A DNA stretch of 64,000 bases from Panagrolaimus kolymaensis. Lineage: Eukaryota > Nematoda > Chromadorea > Rhabditida > Panagrolaimidae. The notes under the pieces were generated by a model. The model saw only the letters and a list, made by a program, of their open reading frames with translations, did not search any database and was not told the DNA's origin. The position numbers and the translations under genes were made by a program. Location of the stretch: positions 682,001-746,000 of the forward strand of contig JAJQJQ010000042.1 in NCBI GenBank assembly GCA_028622995.1. Direction: 5' to 3'. Below are positions 12,200 to 26,000 of this stretch, one piece after another. How positions within the stretch are numbered: the stretch's first letter is position 1; each line of letters begins with the position of its first letter.

Positions 12200-15100
12200 A
12201 AGATGACTGTAACTCTTTTAATTATTGCTTCTTTTTATTTAAATTTCTCCATTTTTTTTGATGGATTGAGAAAAAAACATTTGTTGTCGCATCGAGATCG
12301 ATGATTTTTAGGGATAAATTTTTTTAAAAAAATAAAAGATGACTGTAACTCTTTTAATTATTGCTTCTTTTATTACTCAACTCTCCATTTTTGTTGATGG
12401 ATTGAGAAAAAAACATTTGTTGTCGCATCGAGATCGATGATTTTTAGGGATAAATTTTTTTAAAAAAATAAAAGATGACTGTAACTCTTTTAATTATTGC
12501 TTCTTTTTATTTAAATTTCTCCATTTTTTTTGATGGATTGAGAAAAAAACATTTGTTGTCGCATCGAGATCGATGATTTTTAGGGATAAATTTTTTTAAA
12601 AAAATAAAAGATGACTGTAACTCTTTTAATTATTGCTTCTTTTATTACTCAACTCTCCATTTTTGTTGATGGATTGAGAAAAAAACATTTGTTGTCGCAT
12701 CGAGATCGATGATTTTTAGGGATAAATTTTTTTAAAAAAATAAAAGATGACTGTAACTCTTTTAATTATTGCTTCTTTTTATTTAAATTTCTCCATTTTT
12801 TTTGATGGATTGAGAAAAAAACATTTGTTGTCGCATCGAGATCGATGATTTTTAGGGATAAATTTTTTTAAAAAAATAAAAGATGACTGTAACTCTTTTA
12901 ATTATTGCTTCTTTTATTACTCAACTCTCCATTTTTTTTGATGGATTGAGAAAAAAACATTTGTTGTCGCATCGAGATCGATGATTTTTAGGGATAAATT
13001 TTTTTAAAAAAATAAAAGATGACTGTAACTCTTTTAATTATTGCTTCTTTTTATTTAAATTTCTCCATTTTTTTTGATGGATTGAGAAAAAAACATTTGT
13101 TGTCGCATCGAGATCGATGATTTTTAAGGATAAATTTTTATAAAAAAATAAAAGATGACTGTAACTCTTTTAATTATTGCTTCTTTTATTACTCAACTCT
13201 CCATTTTTGTTGATGGATTGAGAAAAAAACATTTGTTGTCGCATCGAGATCGATGATTTTTAGGGATAAATTTTTTTAAAAAAATAAAAGATGACTGTAA
13301 CTCTTTTAATTATTGCTTCTTTTTATTTAAATTTCTCCATTTTTTTTGATGGATTGAGAAAAAAACATTTGTTGTCGCATCGAGATCGATGATTTTTAGG
13401 GATAAATTTTTATAAAAAAATAAAAGATGACTGTAACTCTTTTAATTATTGCTTCTTTTATTACTCAACTCTCCATTTTTTTTGATGGATTGAGAAAAAA
13501 ACATTTGTTGTCGCATCGAGATCGATGATTTTTAGGGATAAATTTTTTTAAAAAAATAAAAGATGACTGTAACTCTTTTAATTATTGCTTCTTTTTATTT
13601 AAATTTCTCCATTTTTTTTGATGGATTGAGAAAAAAACATTTGTTGTCGCATCGAGATCGATGATTTTTAGGGATAAATTTTTTTAAAAAAATAAAAGAT
13701 GACTGTAACTCTTTTAATTATTGCTTCTTTTATTACTCAACTCTCCATTTTTTTTGATGGATTGAGAAAAAAACATTTGTTGTCGCATCGAGATCGATGA
13801 TTTTTAGGGATAAATTTTTTAAAAAAAATAAAAGATGACTGTAACTCTTTTAATTATTGCTTCTTTTATTACTCAACTCTCCATTTTTTTTGATGGATTG
13901 AGAAAAAAACATTTGTTGTCGCATCGAGATCGATGATTTTTAGGGATAAATTTTTTTAAAAAAATAAAAGATGACTGTAACTCTTTTAATTATTGCTTCT
14001 TTTATTACTCAACTCTCCATTTTTGTTGATGGATTGAGAAAAAAACATTTGTTGTCGCATCGAGATCGATGATTTTTAGGGATAAATTTTTTTAAAAAAA
14101 TAAAAGATGACTGTAACTCTTTTAATTATTGCTTCTTTTATTACTCAACTCTCCATTTTTGTTGATGGATTGAGAAAAAAACATTTGTTGTCGCATCGAG
14201 ATCGATGATTTTTAGGGATAAATTTTTTTAAAAAAATAAAAGATGACTGTAACTCTTTTAATTATTGCTTCTTTTTATTTAAATTTCTCCATTTTTTTTG
14301 ATGGATTGAGAAAAAAACATTTGTTGTCGCATCGAGATCGATGATTTTTAGGGATAAATTTTTTAAAAAAAATAAAAGATGACTGTAACTCTTTTAATTA
14401 TTGCTTCTTTTATTACTCAACTCTCCATTTTTGTTGATGGATTGAGAAAAAAACATTTGTTGTCGCATCGAGATCGATGATTTTTAGGGATAAATTTTTT
14501 AAAAAAAATAAAAGATGACTGTAACTCTTTTAATTATTGCTTCTTTTATTACTCAACTCTCCATTTTTTTTGATGGATTGAGAAAAAAACATTTGTTGTC
14601 GCATCGAGATCGATGATTTTTAGGGATAAATTTTTTAAAAAAAATAAAAGATGACTGTAACTCTTTTAATTATTGCTTCTTTTATTACTCAACTCTCCAT
14701 TTTTTGTGATGGATTGAGAAAAAAACATTTGTTGTCGCATCGAGATCGATGATTTTTAGGGATAAATTTTTAAAAAAAAATAAAAGATGACTGTAACTCT
14801 TTTAATTATTGCTTCTTTTTATTTAAATTTCTCCATTTTTTTTGATGGATTGAGAAAAAAACATTTGTTGTCGCATCGAGATCGATGATTTTTAGGATAA
14901 ATTTTTAAAAAAAATAAAAGATGACTGAAACTCTTTTAATTATTGCTTCTTTTATTACTCAACTCTCCATTTTTGTTGATGGATTGAGAAAAAAACATTT
15001 GTTGTCGCATCGAGATCGATGATTTTTAGGGATAAATTTTTTTAAAAAAATAAAAGATGACTGTAACTCTTTTAATTATTGCTTCTTTTTATTTAAATTT

Positions 15101-16590
15101 CTCCATTTTTTTTGATGGATTGAGAAAAAAACATTTGTTGTCGCATCGAGATCGATGATTTTTAGGGATAAATTTTTTTAAAAAAATAAAAGATGACTGT
15201 AACTCTTTTAATTATTGCTTCTTTTATTACTCAACTCTCCATTTTTGTTGATGGATTGAGAAAAAAACATTTGTTGTCGCATCGAGATCGATGATTTTTA
15301 GGGATAAATTTTTTTAAAAAAATAAAAGATGACTGTAACTCTTTTAATTATTGCTTCTTTTTATTTAAATTTCTCCATTTTTTTTGATGGATTGAGAAAA
15401 AAACATTTGTTGTCGCATCGAGATCGATGATTTTTAGGGATAAATTTTTTTAAAAAAATAAAAGATGACTGTAACTCTTTTAATTATTGCTTCTTTTTAT
15501 TTAAATTTCTCCATTTTTTTTGATGGATTGAGAGAAAAACATTTGTTGTCGCATCGAGATCGATGATTTTTAGGGATAAATTTTTATAAAAAAATAAAAG
15601 ATGACTGTAACTCTTTTAATTATTGCTTCTTTTATTACTCAACTCTCCATTTTTTTTGATGGATTGAGAAAAAAACATTTGTTGTCGCATCGAGATCGAT
15701 GATTTTTAGGGATAAATTTTTTTAAAAAAATAAAAGATGACTGTAACTCTTTTAATTATTGCTTCTTTTTATTTAAATTTCTCCATTTTTTTTGATGGAT
15801 TGAGAAAAAAACATTTGTTGTCGCATCGAGATCGATGATTTTTAGGGATAAATTTTTATAAAAAAATAAAAGATGACTGTAACTCTTTTAATTATTGCTT
15901 CTTTTATTACTCAACTCTCCATTTTTTTTGATGGATTGAGAAAAAAACATTTGTTGTCGCATCGAGATCGATGATTTTTAGGGATAAATTTTTTTAAAAA
16001 AATAAAAGATGACTGTAACTCTTTTAATTATTGCTTCTTTTTATTTAAATTTCTCCATTTTTTTTGATGGATTGAGAAAAAAACATTTGTTGTCGCATCG
16101 AGATCGATGATTTTTAGGATAAATTTTTAAAAAAAAATAAAAGATGACTGAAACTCTTTTAATTATTGCTTCTTTTATTACTCAACTCTCCATTTTTGTT
16201 GATGGATTGAGAAAAAAACATTTGTTGTCGCATCGAGATCGATGATTTTTAGGGATAAATTTTTTTAAAAAAATAAAAGATGACTGTAACTCTTTTAATT
16301 ATTGCTTCTTTTTATTTAAATTTCTCCATTTTTTTTGATGGATTGAGAAAAAAACATTTGTTGTCGCATCGAGATCGATGATTTTTAGGGATAAATTTTT
16401 TTAAAAAAATAAAAGATGACTGTAACTCTTTTAATTATTGCTTCTTTTATTACTCAACTCTCCATTTTTGTTGATGGATTGAGAAAAAAACATTTGTTGT
16501 CGCATCGAGATCGATGATTTTTAGGGATAAATTTTTTTAAAAAAATAAAAGATGACTGTAACTCTTTTAATTATTGCTTCTTTTTATTTA
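12200..16590 (+). repeat. Segment of about 4.4 kb, second copy
   Basis: This is the partner of 6.9-11.3 kb. Its left end also overlaps the copy of the 2.9-5.85 kb segment (offset 8155). The block therefore looks like a mosaic: it resembles the 3-5 kb region on its left and the 7-11 kb region on its right, as expected from successive unequal exchanges. Confidence 0.78.
14894..16116 (+). repeat. Nine-monomer block bounded by aggata units, copy 2
   Basis: Same order as the block at 9594-10817, including the shared gagagaaaaa variant (15530). One A is missing from the A-run after the left marker compared with copy 1. Confidence 0.8.
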
Positions 16591-18650
16591 AATTTCTCCA
16601 TTTTTTTTGATGGATTGAGAAAAAAACATTTGTTGTCGCATCGAGATCGATGATTTTTAGGGATAAATTTTTTTAAAAAAATAAAAGATGACTGTAACTC
16701 TTTTAATTATTGCTTCTTTTATTACTCAACTCTCCATTTTTTTTGATGGATTGAGAAAAAAACATTTGTTGTCGCATCGAGATCGATGATTTTTAGGGAT
16801 AAATTTTTTTAAAAAAATAAAAGATGACTGTAACTCTTTTAATTATTGCTTCTTTTTATTTAAATTTCTCCATTTTTTTTGATGGATTGAGAAAAAAACA
16901 TTTGTTGTCGCATCGAGATCGATGATTTTTAGGGATAAATTTTTTTAAAAAAATAAAAGATGACTGTAACTCTTTTAATTATTGCTTCTTTTATTACTCA
17001 ACTCTCCATTTTTGTTGATGGATTGAGAAAAAAACATTTGTTGTCGCATCGAGATCGATGATTTTTAGGGATAAATTTTTTTAAAAAAATAAAAGATGAC
17101 TGTAACTCTTTTAATTATTGCTTCTTTTTATTTAAATTTCTCCATTTTTTTTGATGGATTGAGAAAAAAACATTTGTTGTCGCATCGAGATCGATGATTT
17201 TTAGGGATAAATTTTTATAAAAAAATAAAAGATGACTGTAACTCTTTTAATTATTGCTTCTTTTATTACTCAACTCTCCATTTTTTTTGATGGATTGAGA
17301 AAAAAACATTTGTTGTCGCATCGAGATCGATGATTTTTAGGGATAAATTTTTTTAAAAAAATAAAAGATGACTGTAACTCTTTTAATTATTGCTTCTTTT
17401 TATTTAAATTTCTCCATTTTTTTTGATGGATTGAGAAAAAAACATTTGTTGTCGCATCGAGATCGATGATTTTTAGGGATAAATTTTTATAAAAAAATAA
17501 AAGATGACTGTAACTCTTTTAATTATTGCTTCTTTTATTACTCAACTCTCCATTTTTTTTGATGGATTGAGAAAAAAACATTTGTTGTCGCATCGAGATC
17601 GATGATTTTTAGGGATAAATTTTTTTAAAAAAATAAAAGATGACTGTAACTCTTTTAATTATTGCTTCTTTTTATTTAAATTTCTCCATTTTTTTTGATG
17701 GATTGAGAAAAAAACATTTGTTGTCGCATCGAGATCGATGATTTTTAGGATAAATTTTTAAAAAAAAATAAAAGATGACTGAAACTCTTTTAATTATTGC
17801 TTCTTTTATTACTCAACTCTCCATTTTTGTTGATGGATTGAGAAAAAAACATTTGTTGTCGCATCGAGATCGATGATTTTTAGGGATAAATTTTTTTAAA
17901 AAAATAAAAGATGACTGTAACTCTTTTAATTATTGCTTCTTTTTATTTAAATTTCTCCATTTTTTTTGATGGATTGAGAAAAAAACATTTGTTGTCGCAT
18001 CGAGATCGATGATTTTTAGGGATAAATTTTTTTAAAAAAATAAAAGATGACTGTAACTCTTTTAATTATTGCTTCTTTTATTACTCAACTCTCCATTTTT
18101 GTTGATGGATTGAGAAAAAAACATTTGTTGTCGCATCGAGATCGATGATTTTTAGGGATAAATTTTTTTAAAAAAATAAAAGATGACTGTAACTCTTTTA
18201 ATTATTGCTTCTTTTTATTTAAATTTCTCCATTTTTTTTGATGGATTGAGAAAAAAACATTTGTTGTCGCATCGAGATCGATGATTTTTAGGGATAAATT
18301 TTTTTAAAAAAATAAAAGATGACTGTAACTCTTTTAATTATTGCTTCTTTTATTACTCAACTCTCCATTTTTTTTGATGGATTGAGAAAAAAACATTTGT
18401 TGTCGCATCGAGATCGATGATTTTTAGGGATAAATTTTTTTAAAAAAATAAAAGATGACTGTAACTCTTTTAATTATTGCTTCTTTTTATTTAAATTTCT
18501 CCATTTTTTTTGATGGATTGAGAAAAAAACATTTGTTGTCGCATCGAGATCGATGATTTTTAGGGATAAATTTTTATAAAAAAATAAAAGATGACTGTAA
18601 CTCTTTTAATTATTGCTTCTTTTATTACTCAACTCTCCATTTTTGTTGAT
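15500..18650 (+). repeat. A1-A2 dimer zone with 1631-bp offset similarity
   Basis: A1 and A2 alternate almost strictly (272-bp dimers), and several A2 units carry the ataaaaaaata form of the A-run. The aggata markers at 16116 and 17747 are 1631 bp (12 monomers minus one base) apart, and the types on either side match, so the zone looks like a 12-monomer duplication. An extra A in the A-run occurs near 18665. Confidence 0.6.
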
Positions 18651-20600
18651 GGATTGAGAAAAAAAACATTTGTTGTCGCATCGAGATCGATGATTTTTAG
18701 GGATAAATTTTTTTAAAAAAATAAAAGATGACTGTAACTCTTTTAATTATTGCTTCTTTTTATTTAAATTTCTCCATTTTTTTTGATGGATTGAGAAAAA
18801 AACATTTGTTGTCGCATCGAGATCGATGATTTTTAGGGATAAATTTTTATAAAAAAATAAAAGATGACTGTAACTCTTTTAATTATTGCTTCTTTTATTA
18901 CTCAACTCTCCATTTTTGTTGATGGATTGAGAAAAAAACATTTGTTGTCGCATCGAGATCGATGATTTTTAGGGATAAATTTTTTTAAAAAAATAAAAGA
19001 TGACTGTAACTCTTTTAATTATTGCTTCTTTTTATTTAAATTTCTCCATTTTTTTTGATGGATTGAGAAAAAAACATTTGTTGTCGCATCGAGATCGATG
19101 ATTTTTAGGGATAAATTTTTATAAAAAAATAAAAGATGACTGTAACTCTTTTAATTATTGCTTCTTTTATTACTCAACTCTCCATTTTTTTTGATGGATT
19201 GAGAAAAAAACATTTGTTGTCGCATAGAGATCGATGATTTTTAGGGATAAATTTTTTTAAAAAAATAAAAGATGACTGTAACTCTTTTAATTATTGCTTC
19301 TTTTTATTTAAATTTCTCCATTTTTTTTGATGGATTGAGAAAAAAACATTTGTTGTCGCATCGAGATCGATGATTTTTAGGGATAAATTTTTATAAAAAA
19401 ATAAAAGATGACTGTAACTCTTTTAATTATTGCTTCTTTTATTACTCAACTCTCCATTTTTTTTGATGGATTGAGAAAAAAACATTTGTTGTCGCATCGA
19501 GATCGATGATTTTTAGGGATAAATTTTTTTAAAAAAATAAAAGATGACTGTAACTCTTTTAATTATTGCTTCTTTTTATTTAAATTTCTCCATTTTTTTT
19601 GATGGATTGAGAAAAAAACATTTGTTGTCGCATCGAGATCGATGATTTTTAGTGATAAATTTTTTAAAAAAAATAAAAGATGACTGTAACTCTTTTAATT
19701 ATTGCTTCTTTTATTACTCAACTCTCCATTTTTTTTGATGGATTGAGAAAAAAACATTTGTTGTCGCATCGAGATCGATGATTTTTAGGGATAAATTTTT
19801 TAAAAAAAATAAAAGATGACTGTAACTCTTTTAATTATTGCTTCTTTTATTACTCAACTCTCCATTTTTTTTGATGGATTGAGAAAAAAACATTTGTTGT
19901 CGCATCGAGATCGATGATTTTTAGGGATAAATTTTTTTAAAAAAATAAAAGATGACTGTAACTCTTTTAATTATTGCTTCTTTTATTACTCAACTCTCCA
20001 TTTTTGTTGATGGATTGAGAAAAAAACATTTGTTGTCGCATCGAGATCGATGATTTTTAGGGATAAATTTTTTTAAAAAAATAAAAGATGACTGTAACTC
20101 TTTTAATTATTGCTTCTTTTTATTTAAATTTCTCCATTTTTTTTGATGGATTGAGAAAAAAACATTTGTTGTCGCATCGAGATCGATGATTTTTAGGGAT
20201 AAATTTTTTAAAAAAAATAAAAGATGACTGTAACTCTTTTAATTATTGCTTCTTTTATTACTCAACTCTCCATTTTTGTTGATGGATTGAGAAAAAAACA
20301 TTTGTTGTCGCATCGAGATCGATGATTTTTAGGGATAAATTTTTTAAAAAAAATAAAAGATGACTGTAACTCTTTTAATTATTGCTTCTTTTATTACTCA
20401 ACTCTCCATTTTTTTTGATGGATTGAGAAAAAAACATTTGTTGTCGCATCGAGATCGATGATTTTTAGGGATAAATTTTTTAAAAAAAATAAAAGATGAC
20501 TGTAACTCTTTTAATTATTGCTTCTTTTATTACTCAACTCTCCATTTTTTGTGATGGATTGAGAAAAAAACATTTGTTGTCGCATCGAGATCGATGATTT
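18650..20600 (+). repeat. Family A dimers, then A1 run
   Basis: Dimers with ataaaaaaata A2 units continue to about 19.6 kb. A run of A1 units with T6A8 follows, leading into the third nine-monomer block. Private variants are cgcatagaga (near 19221) and agtgata (near 19651). From about 19.3 kb the order matches the 13.3-14.9 kb stretch, but with one fewer T5-gttg unit. Confidence 0.6.
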
Positions 20601-20738
20601 TTAGGGATAAATTTTTAAAAAAAAATAAAAGATGACTGTAACTCTTTTAATTATTGCTTCTTTTTATTTAAATTTCTCCATTTTTTTTGATGGATTGAGA
20701 AAAAAACATTTGTTGTCGCATCGAGATCGATGATTTTT

Positions 20739-21962
20739 AGGATAAATTTTTAAAAAAAAATAAAAGATGACTGAAACTCTTTTAATTATTGCTTCTTTTA
20801 TTACTCAACTCTCCATTTTTGTTGATGGATTGAGAAAAAAACATTTGTTGTCGCATCGAGATCGATGATTTTTAGGGATAAATTTTTTTAAAAAAATAAA
20901 AGATGACTGTAACTCTTTTAATTATTGCTTCTTTTTATTTAAATTTCTCCATTTTTTTTGATGGATTGAGAAAAAAACATTTGTTGTCGCATCGAGATCG
21001 ATGATTTTTAGGGATAAATTTTTTTAAAAAAATAAAAGATGACTGTAACTCTTTTAATTATTGCTTCTTTTATTACTCAACTCTCCATTTTTGTTGATGG
21101 ATTGAGAAAAAAACATTTGTTGTCGCATCGAGATCGATGATTTTTAGGGATAAATTTTTTTAAAAAAATAAAAGATGACTGTAACTCTTTTAATTATTGC
21201 TTCTTTTTATTTAAATTTCTCCATTTTTTTTGATGGATTGAGAAAAAAACATTTGTTGTCGCATCGAGATCGATGATTTTTAGGGATAAATTTTTTTAAA
21301 AAAATAAAAGATGACTGTAACTCTTTTAATTATTGCTTCTTTTTATTTAAATTTCTCCATTTTTTTTGATGGATTGAGAAAAAAACATTTGTTGTCGCAT
21401 CGAGATCGATGATTTTTAGGGATAAATTTTTATAAAAAAATAAAAGATGACTGTAACTCTTTTAATTATTGCTTCTTTTATTACTCAACTCTCCATTTTT
21501 TTTGATGGATTGAGAAAAAAACATTTGTTGTCGCATCGAGATCGATGATTTTTAGGGATAAATTTTTTTAAAAAAATAAAAGATGACTGTAACTCTTTTA
21601 ATTATTGCTTCTTTTTATTTAAATTTCTCCATTTTTTTTGATGGATTGAGAAAAAAACATTTGTTGTCGCATCGAGATCGATGATTTTTAGGGATAAATT
21701 TTTATAAAAAAATAAAAGATGACTGTAACTCTTTTAATTATTGCTTCTTTTATTACTCAACTCTCCATTTTTTTTGATGGATTGAGAAAAAAACATTTGT
21801 TGTCGCATCGAGATCGATGATTTTTAGGGATAAATTTTTTTAAAAAAATAAAAGATGACTGTAACTCTTTTAATTATTGCTTCTTTTTATTTAAATTTCT
21901 CCATTTTTTTTGATGGATTGAGAAAAAAACATTTGTTGTCGCATCGAGATCGATGATTTTTA
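20739..21962 (+). repeat. Nine-monomer block bounded by aggata units, copy 3
   Basis: Third copy, 5845 bp to the right of copy 2. It lacks the gagagaaaaa variant of the first two copies (the equivalent unit near 21370 reads gagaaaaaaa). Copies 1 and 2 are therefore closer to each other than to this one. Confidence 0.75.
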
Positions 21963-24900
21963 GGATAAATTTTTAAAAAAAAATAAAAGATGACTGAAAC
22001 TCTTTTAATTATTGCTTCTTTTATTACTCAACTCTCCATTTTTGTTGATGGATTGAGAAAAAAACATTTGTTGTCGCATCGAGATCGATGATTTTTAGGG
22101 ATAAATTTTTTTAAAAAAATAAAAGATGACTGTAACTCTTTTAATTATTGCTTCTTTTTATTTAAATTTCTCCATTTTTTTTGATGGATTGAGAAAAAAA
22201 CATTTGTTGTCGCATCGAGATCGATGATTTTTAGGGATAAATTTTTTTAAAAAAATAAAAGATGACTGTAACTCTTTTAATTATTGCTTCTTTTATTACT
22301 CAACTCTCCATTTTTGTTGATGGATTGAGAAAAAAACATTTGTTGTCGCATCGAGATCGATGATTTTTAGGGATAAATTTTTTTAAAAAAATAAAAGATG
22401 ACTGTAACTCTTTTAATTATTGCTTCTTTTATTACTCAACTCTCAATTTTTGTTGATGGATTGAGAAAAAAACATTTGTTGTCGCATCGAGATCGATGAT
22501 TTTTAGGGATAAATTTTTTTAAAAAAATAAAAGATGACTGTAACTCTTTTAATTATTGCTTCTTTTATTACTCAACTCTCAATTTTTGTTGATGGATTGA
22601 GAAAAAAACATTTGTTGTCGCATCGAGATCGATGATTTTTAGGGATAAATTTTTTTAAAAAAATAAAAGATGACTGTAACTCTTTTAATTATTGCTTCTT
22701 TTTATTTAAATTTCTCCATTTTTTTGATGGATTGAGAAAAAAACATTTGTTGTCGCATCGAGATCGATGATTTTTAGGGATAAATTTTTTTAAAAAAATA
22801 AAAGATGACTGTAACTCTTTTAATTATTGCTTCTTTTATTACTCAACTCTCAATTTTTGTTGATGGATTGAGAAAAAAACATTTGTTGTCGCATCGAGAT
22901 CGATGATTTTTAGGGATAAATTTTTTTAAAAAAATAAAAGATGACTGTAACTCTTTTAATTATTGCTTCTTTTTATTTAAATTTCTCCATTTTTTTTGAT
23001 GGATTGAGAAAAAAACATTTGTTGTCGCATCGAGATCGATGATTTTTAGGGATAAATTTTTTAAAAAAAATAAAAGATGACTGTAACTCTTTTAATTATT
23101 GCTTCTTTTTATTTAAATTTCTCCATTTTTTTTGATGGATTGAGAAAAAAACATTTGTTGTCGCATCGAGATCGATGATTTTTAGGGATAAATTTTTTTA
23201 AAAAAATAAAAGATGACTGTAACTCTTTTAATTATTGCTTCTTTTATTACTCAACTCTCCATTTTTGTTGATGGATTGAGAAAAAAACATTTGTTGTCGC
23301 ATCGAGATCGATGATTTTTAGGGATAAATTTTTTTAAAAAAATAAAAGATGACTGTAACTCTTTTAATTATTGCTTCTTTTTATTTAAATTTCTCCATTT
23401 TTTTTGATGGATTGAGAAAAAAACATTTGTTGTCGCATCGAGATCGATGATTTTTAGGGATAAATTTTTTTAAAAAAATAAAAGATGACTGTAACTCTTT
23501 TAATTATTGCTTCTTTTATTACTCAACTCTCCATTTTTTTTGATGGATTGAGAAAAAAACATTTGTTGTCGCATCGAGATCGATGATTTTTAGGGATAAA
23601 TTTTTTTAAAAAAATAAAAGATGACTGTAACTCTTTTAATTATTGCTTCTTTTTATTTAAATTTCTCCATTTTTTTTGATGGATTGAGAAAAAAACATTT
23701 GTTGTCGCATCGAGATCGATGATTTTTAGGGATAAATTTTTTTAAAAAAATAAAAGATGACTGTAACTCTTTTAATTATTGCTTCTTTTATTACTCAACT
23801 CTCCATTTTTGTTGATGGATTGAGAAAAAAACATTTGTTGTCGCATCGAGATCGATGATTTTTAGGGATAAATTTTTTTAAAAAAATAAAAGATGACTGT
23901 AACTCTTTTAATTATTGCTTCTTTTTATTTAAATTTCTCCATTTTTTTTGATGGATTGAGAAAAAAACATTTGTTGTCGCATCGAGATCGATGATTTTTA
24001 GGGATAAATTTTTATAAAAAAATAAAAGATGACTGTAACTCTTTTAATTATTGCTTCTTTTATTACTCAACTCTCCATTTTTTTTGATGGATTGAGAAAA
24101 AAACATTTGTTGTCGCATCGAGATCGATGATTTTTAGGGATAAATTTTTTTAAAAAAATAAAAGATGACTGTAACTCTTTTAATTATTGCTTCTTTTTAT
24201 TTAAATTTCTCCATTTTTTTTGATGGATTGAGAAAAAAACATTTGTTGTCGCATCGAGATCGATGATTTTTAGGGATAAATTTTTATAAAAAAATAAAAG
24301 ATGACTGTAACTCTTTTAATTATTGCTTCTTTTATTACTCAACTCTCCATTTTTTTTGATGGATTGAGAAAAAAACATTTGTTGTCGCATCGAGATCGAT
24401 GATTTTTAGGGATAAATTTTTTTAAAAAAATAAAAGATGACTGTAACTCTTTTAATTATTGCTTCTTTTTATTTAAATTTCTCCATTTTTTTTGATGGAT
24501 TGAGAAAAAAACATTTGTTGTCGCATCGAGATCGATGATTTTTAGGGATAAATTTTTTAAAAAAAATAAAAGATGACTGTAACTCTTTTAATTATTGCTT
24601 CTTTTATTACTCAACTCTCCATTTTTTTTGATGGATTGAGAAAAAAACATTTGTTGTCGCATCGAGATCGATGATTTTTAGGGATAAATTTTTTAAAAAA
24701 AATAAAAGATGACTGTAACTCTTTTAATTATTGCTTCTTTTATTACTCAACTCTCCATTTTTTTTGATGGATTGAGAAAAAAACATTTGTTGTCGCATCG
24801 AGATCGATGATTTTTAGGGATAAATTTTTTTAAAAAAATAAAAGATGACTGTAACTCTTTTAATTATTGCTTCTTTTATTACTCAACTCTCCATTTTTGT

Positions 24901-26000
24901 TGATGGATTGAGAAAAAAACATTTGTTGTCGCATCGAGATCGATGATTTTTAGGGATAAATTTTTTTAAAAAAATAAAAGATGACTGTAACTCTTTTAAT
25001 TATTGCTTCTTTTATTACTCAACTCTCCATTTTTTTTGATGGATTGAGAAAAAAACATTTGTTGTCGCATCGAGATCGATGATTTTTAGGGATAAATTTT
25101 TTTAAAAAAATAAAAGATGACTGTAACTCTTTTAATTATTGCTTCTTTTTATTTAAATTTCTCCATTTTTTTTGATGGATTGAGAAAAAAACATTTGTTG
25201 TCGCATCGAGATCGATGATTTTTAGGGATAAATTTTTTTAAAAAAATAAAAGATGACTGTAACTCTTTTAATTATTGCTTCTTTTATTACTCAACTCTCC
25301 ATTTTTGTTGATGGATTGAGAAAAAAACATTTGTTGTCGCATCGAGATCGATGATTTTTAGGGATAAATTTTTTTAAAAAAATAAAAGATGACTGTAACT
25401 CTTTTAATTATTGCTTCTTTTTATTTAAATTTCTCCATTTTTTTTGATGGATTGAGAAAAAAACATTTGTTGTCGCATCGAGATCGATGATTTTTAGGGA
25501 TAAATTTTTATAAAAAAATAAAAGATGACTGTAACTCTTTTAATTATTGCTTCTTTTATTACTCAACTCTCCATTTTTTTTGATGGATTGAGAAAAAAAC
25601 ATTTGTTGTCGCATCGAGATCGATGATTTTTAGGGATAAATTTTTTTAAAAAAATAAAAGATGACTGTAACTCTTTTAATTATTGCTTCTTTTTATTTAA
25701 ATTTCTCCATTTTTTTTGATGGATTGAGAAAAAAACATTTGTTGTCGCATCGAGATCGATGATTTTTAGGGATAAATTTTTATAAAAAAATAAAAGATGA
25801 CTGTAACTCTTTTAATTATTGCTTCTTTTATTACTCAACTCTCCATTTTTTTTGATGGATTGAGAAAAAAACATTTGTTGTCGCATCGAGATCGATGATT
25901 TTTAGGGATAAATTTTTTTAAAAAAATAAAAGATGACTGTAACTCTTTTAATTATTGCTTCTTTTTATTTAAATTTCTCCATTTTTTTTGATGGATTGAG
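21963..26000 (+). repeat. Further copy of the caa-cluster segment and dimers
   Basis: After two T5-gttg units come three caattttt A1 units split by an A2 T7 unit (22440-22900), then two A2 units in a row and A1-A2 dimers. This is the same order as at 3.5-5.5 kb and 11.5-13.6 kb, with fewer caa units. Dimers with ataaaaaaata continue to about 26 kb. Confidence 0.65.
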
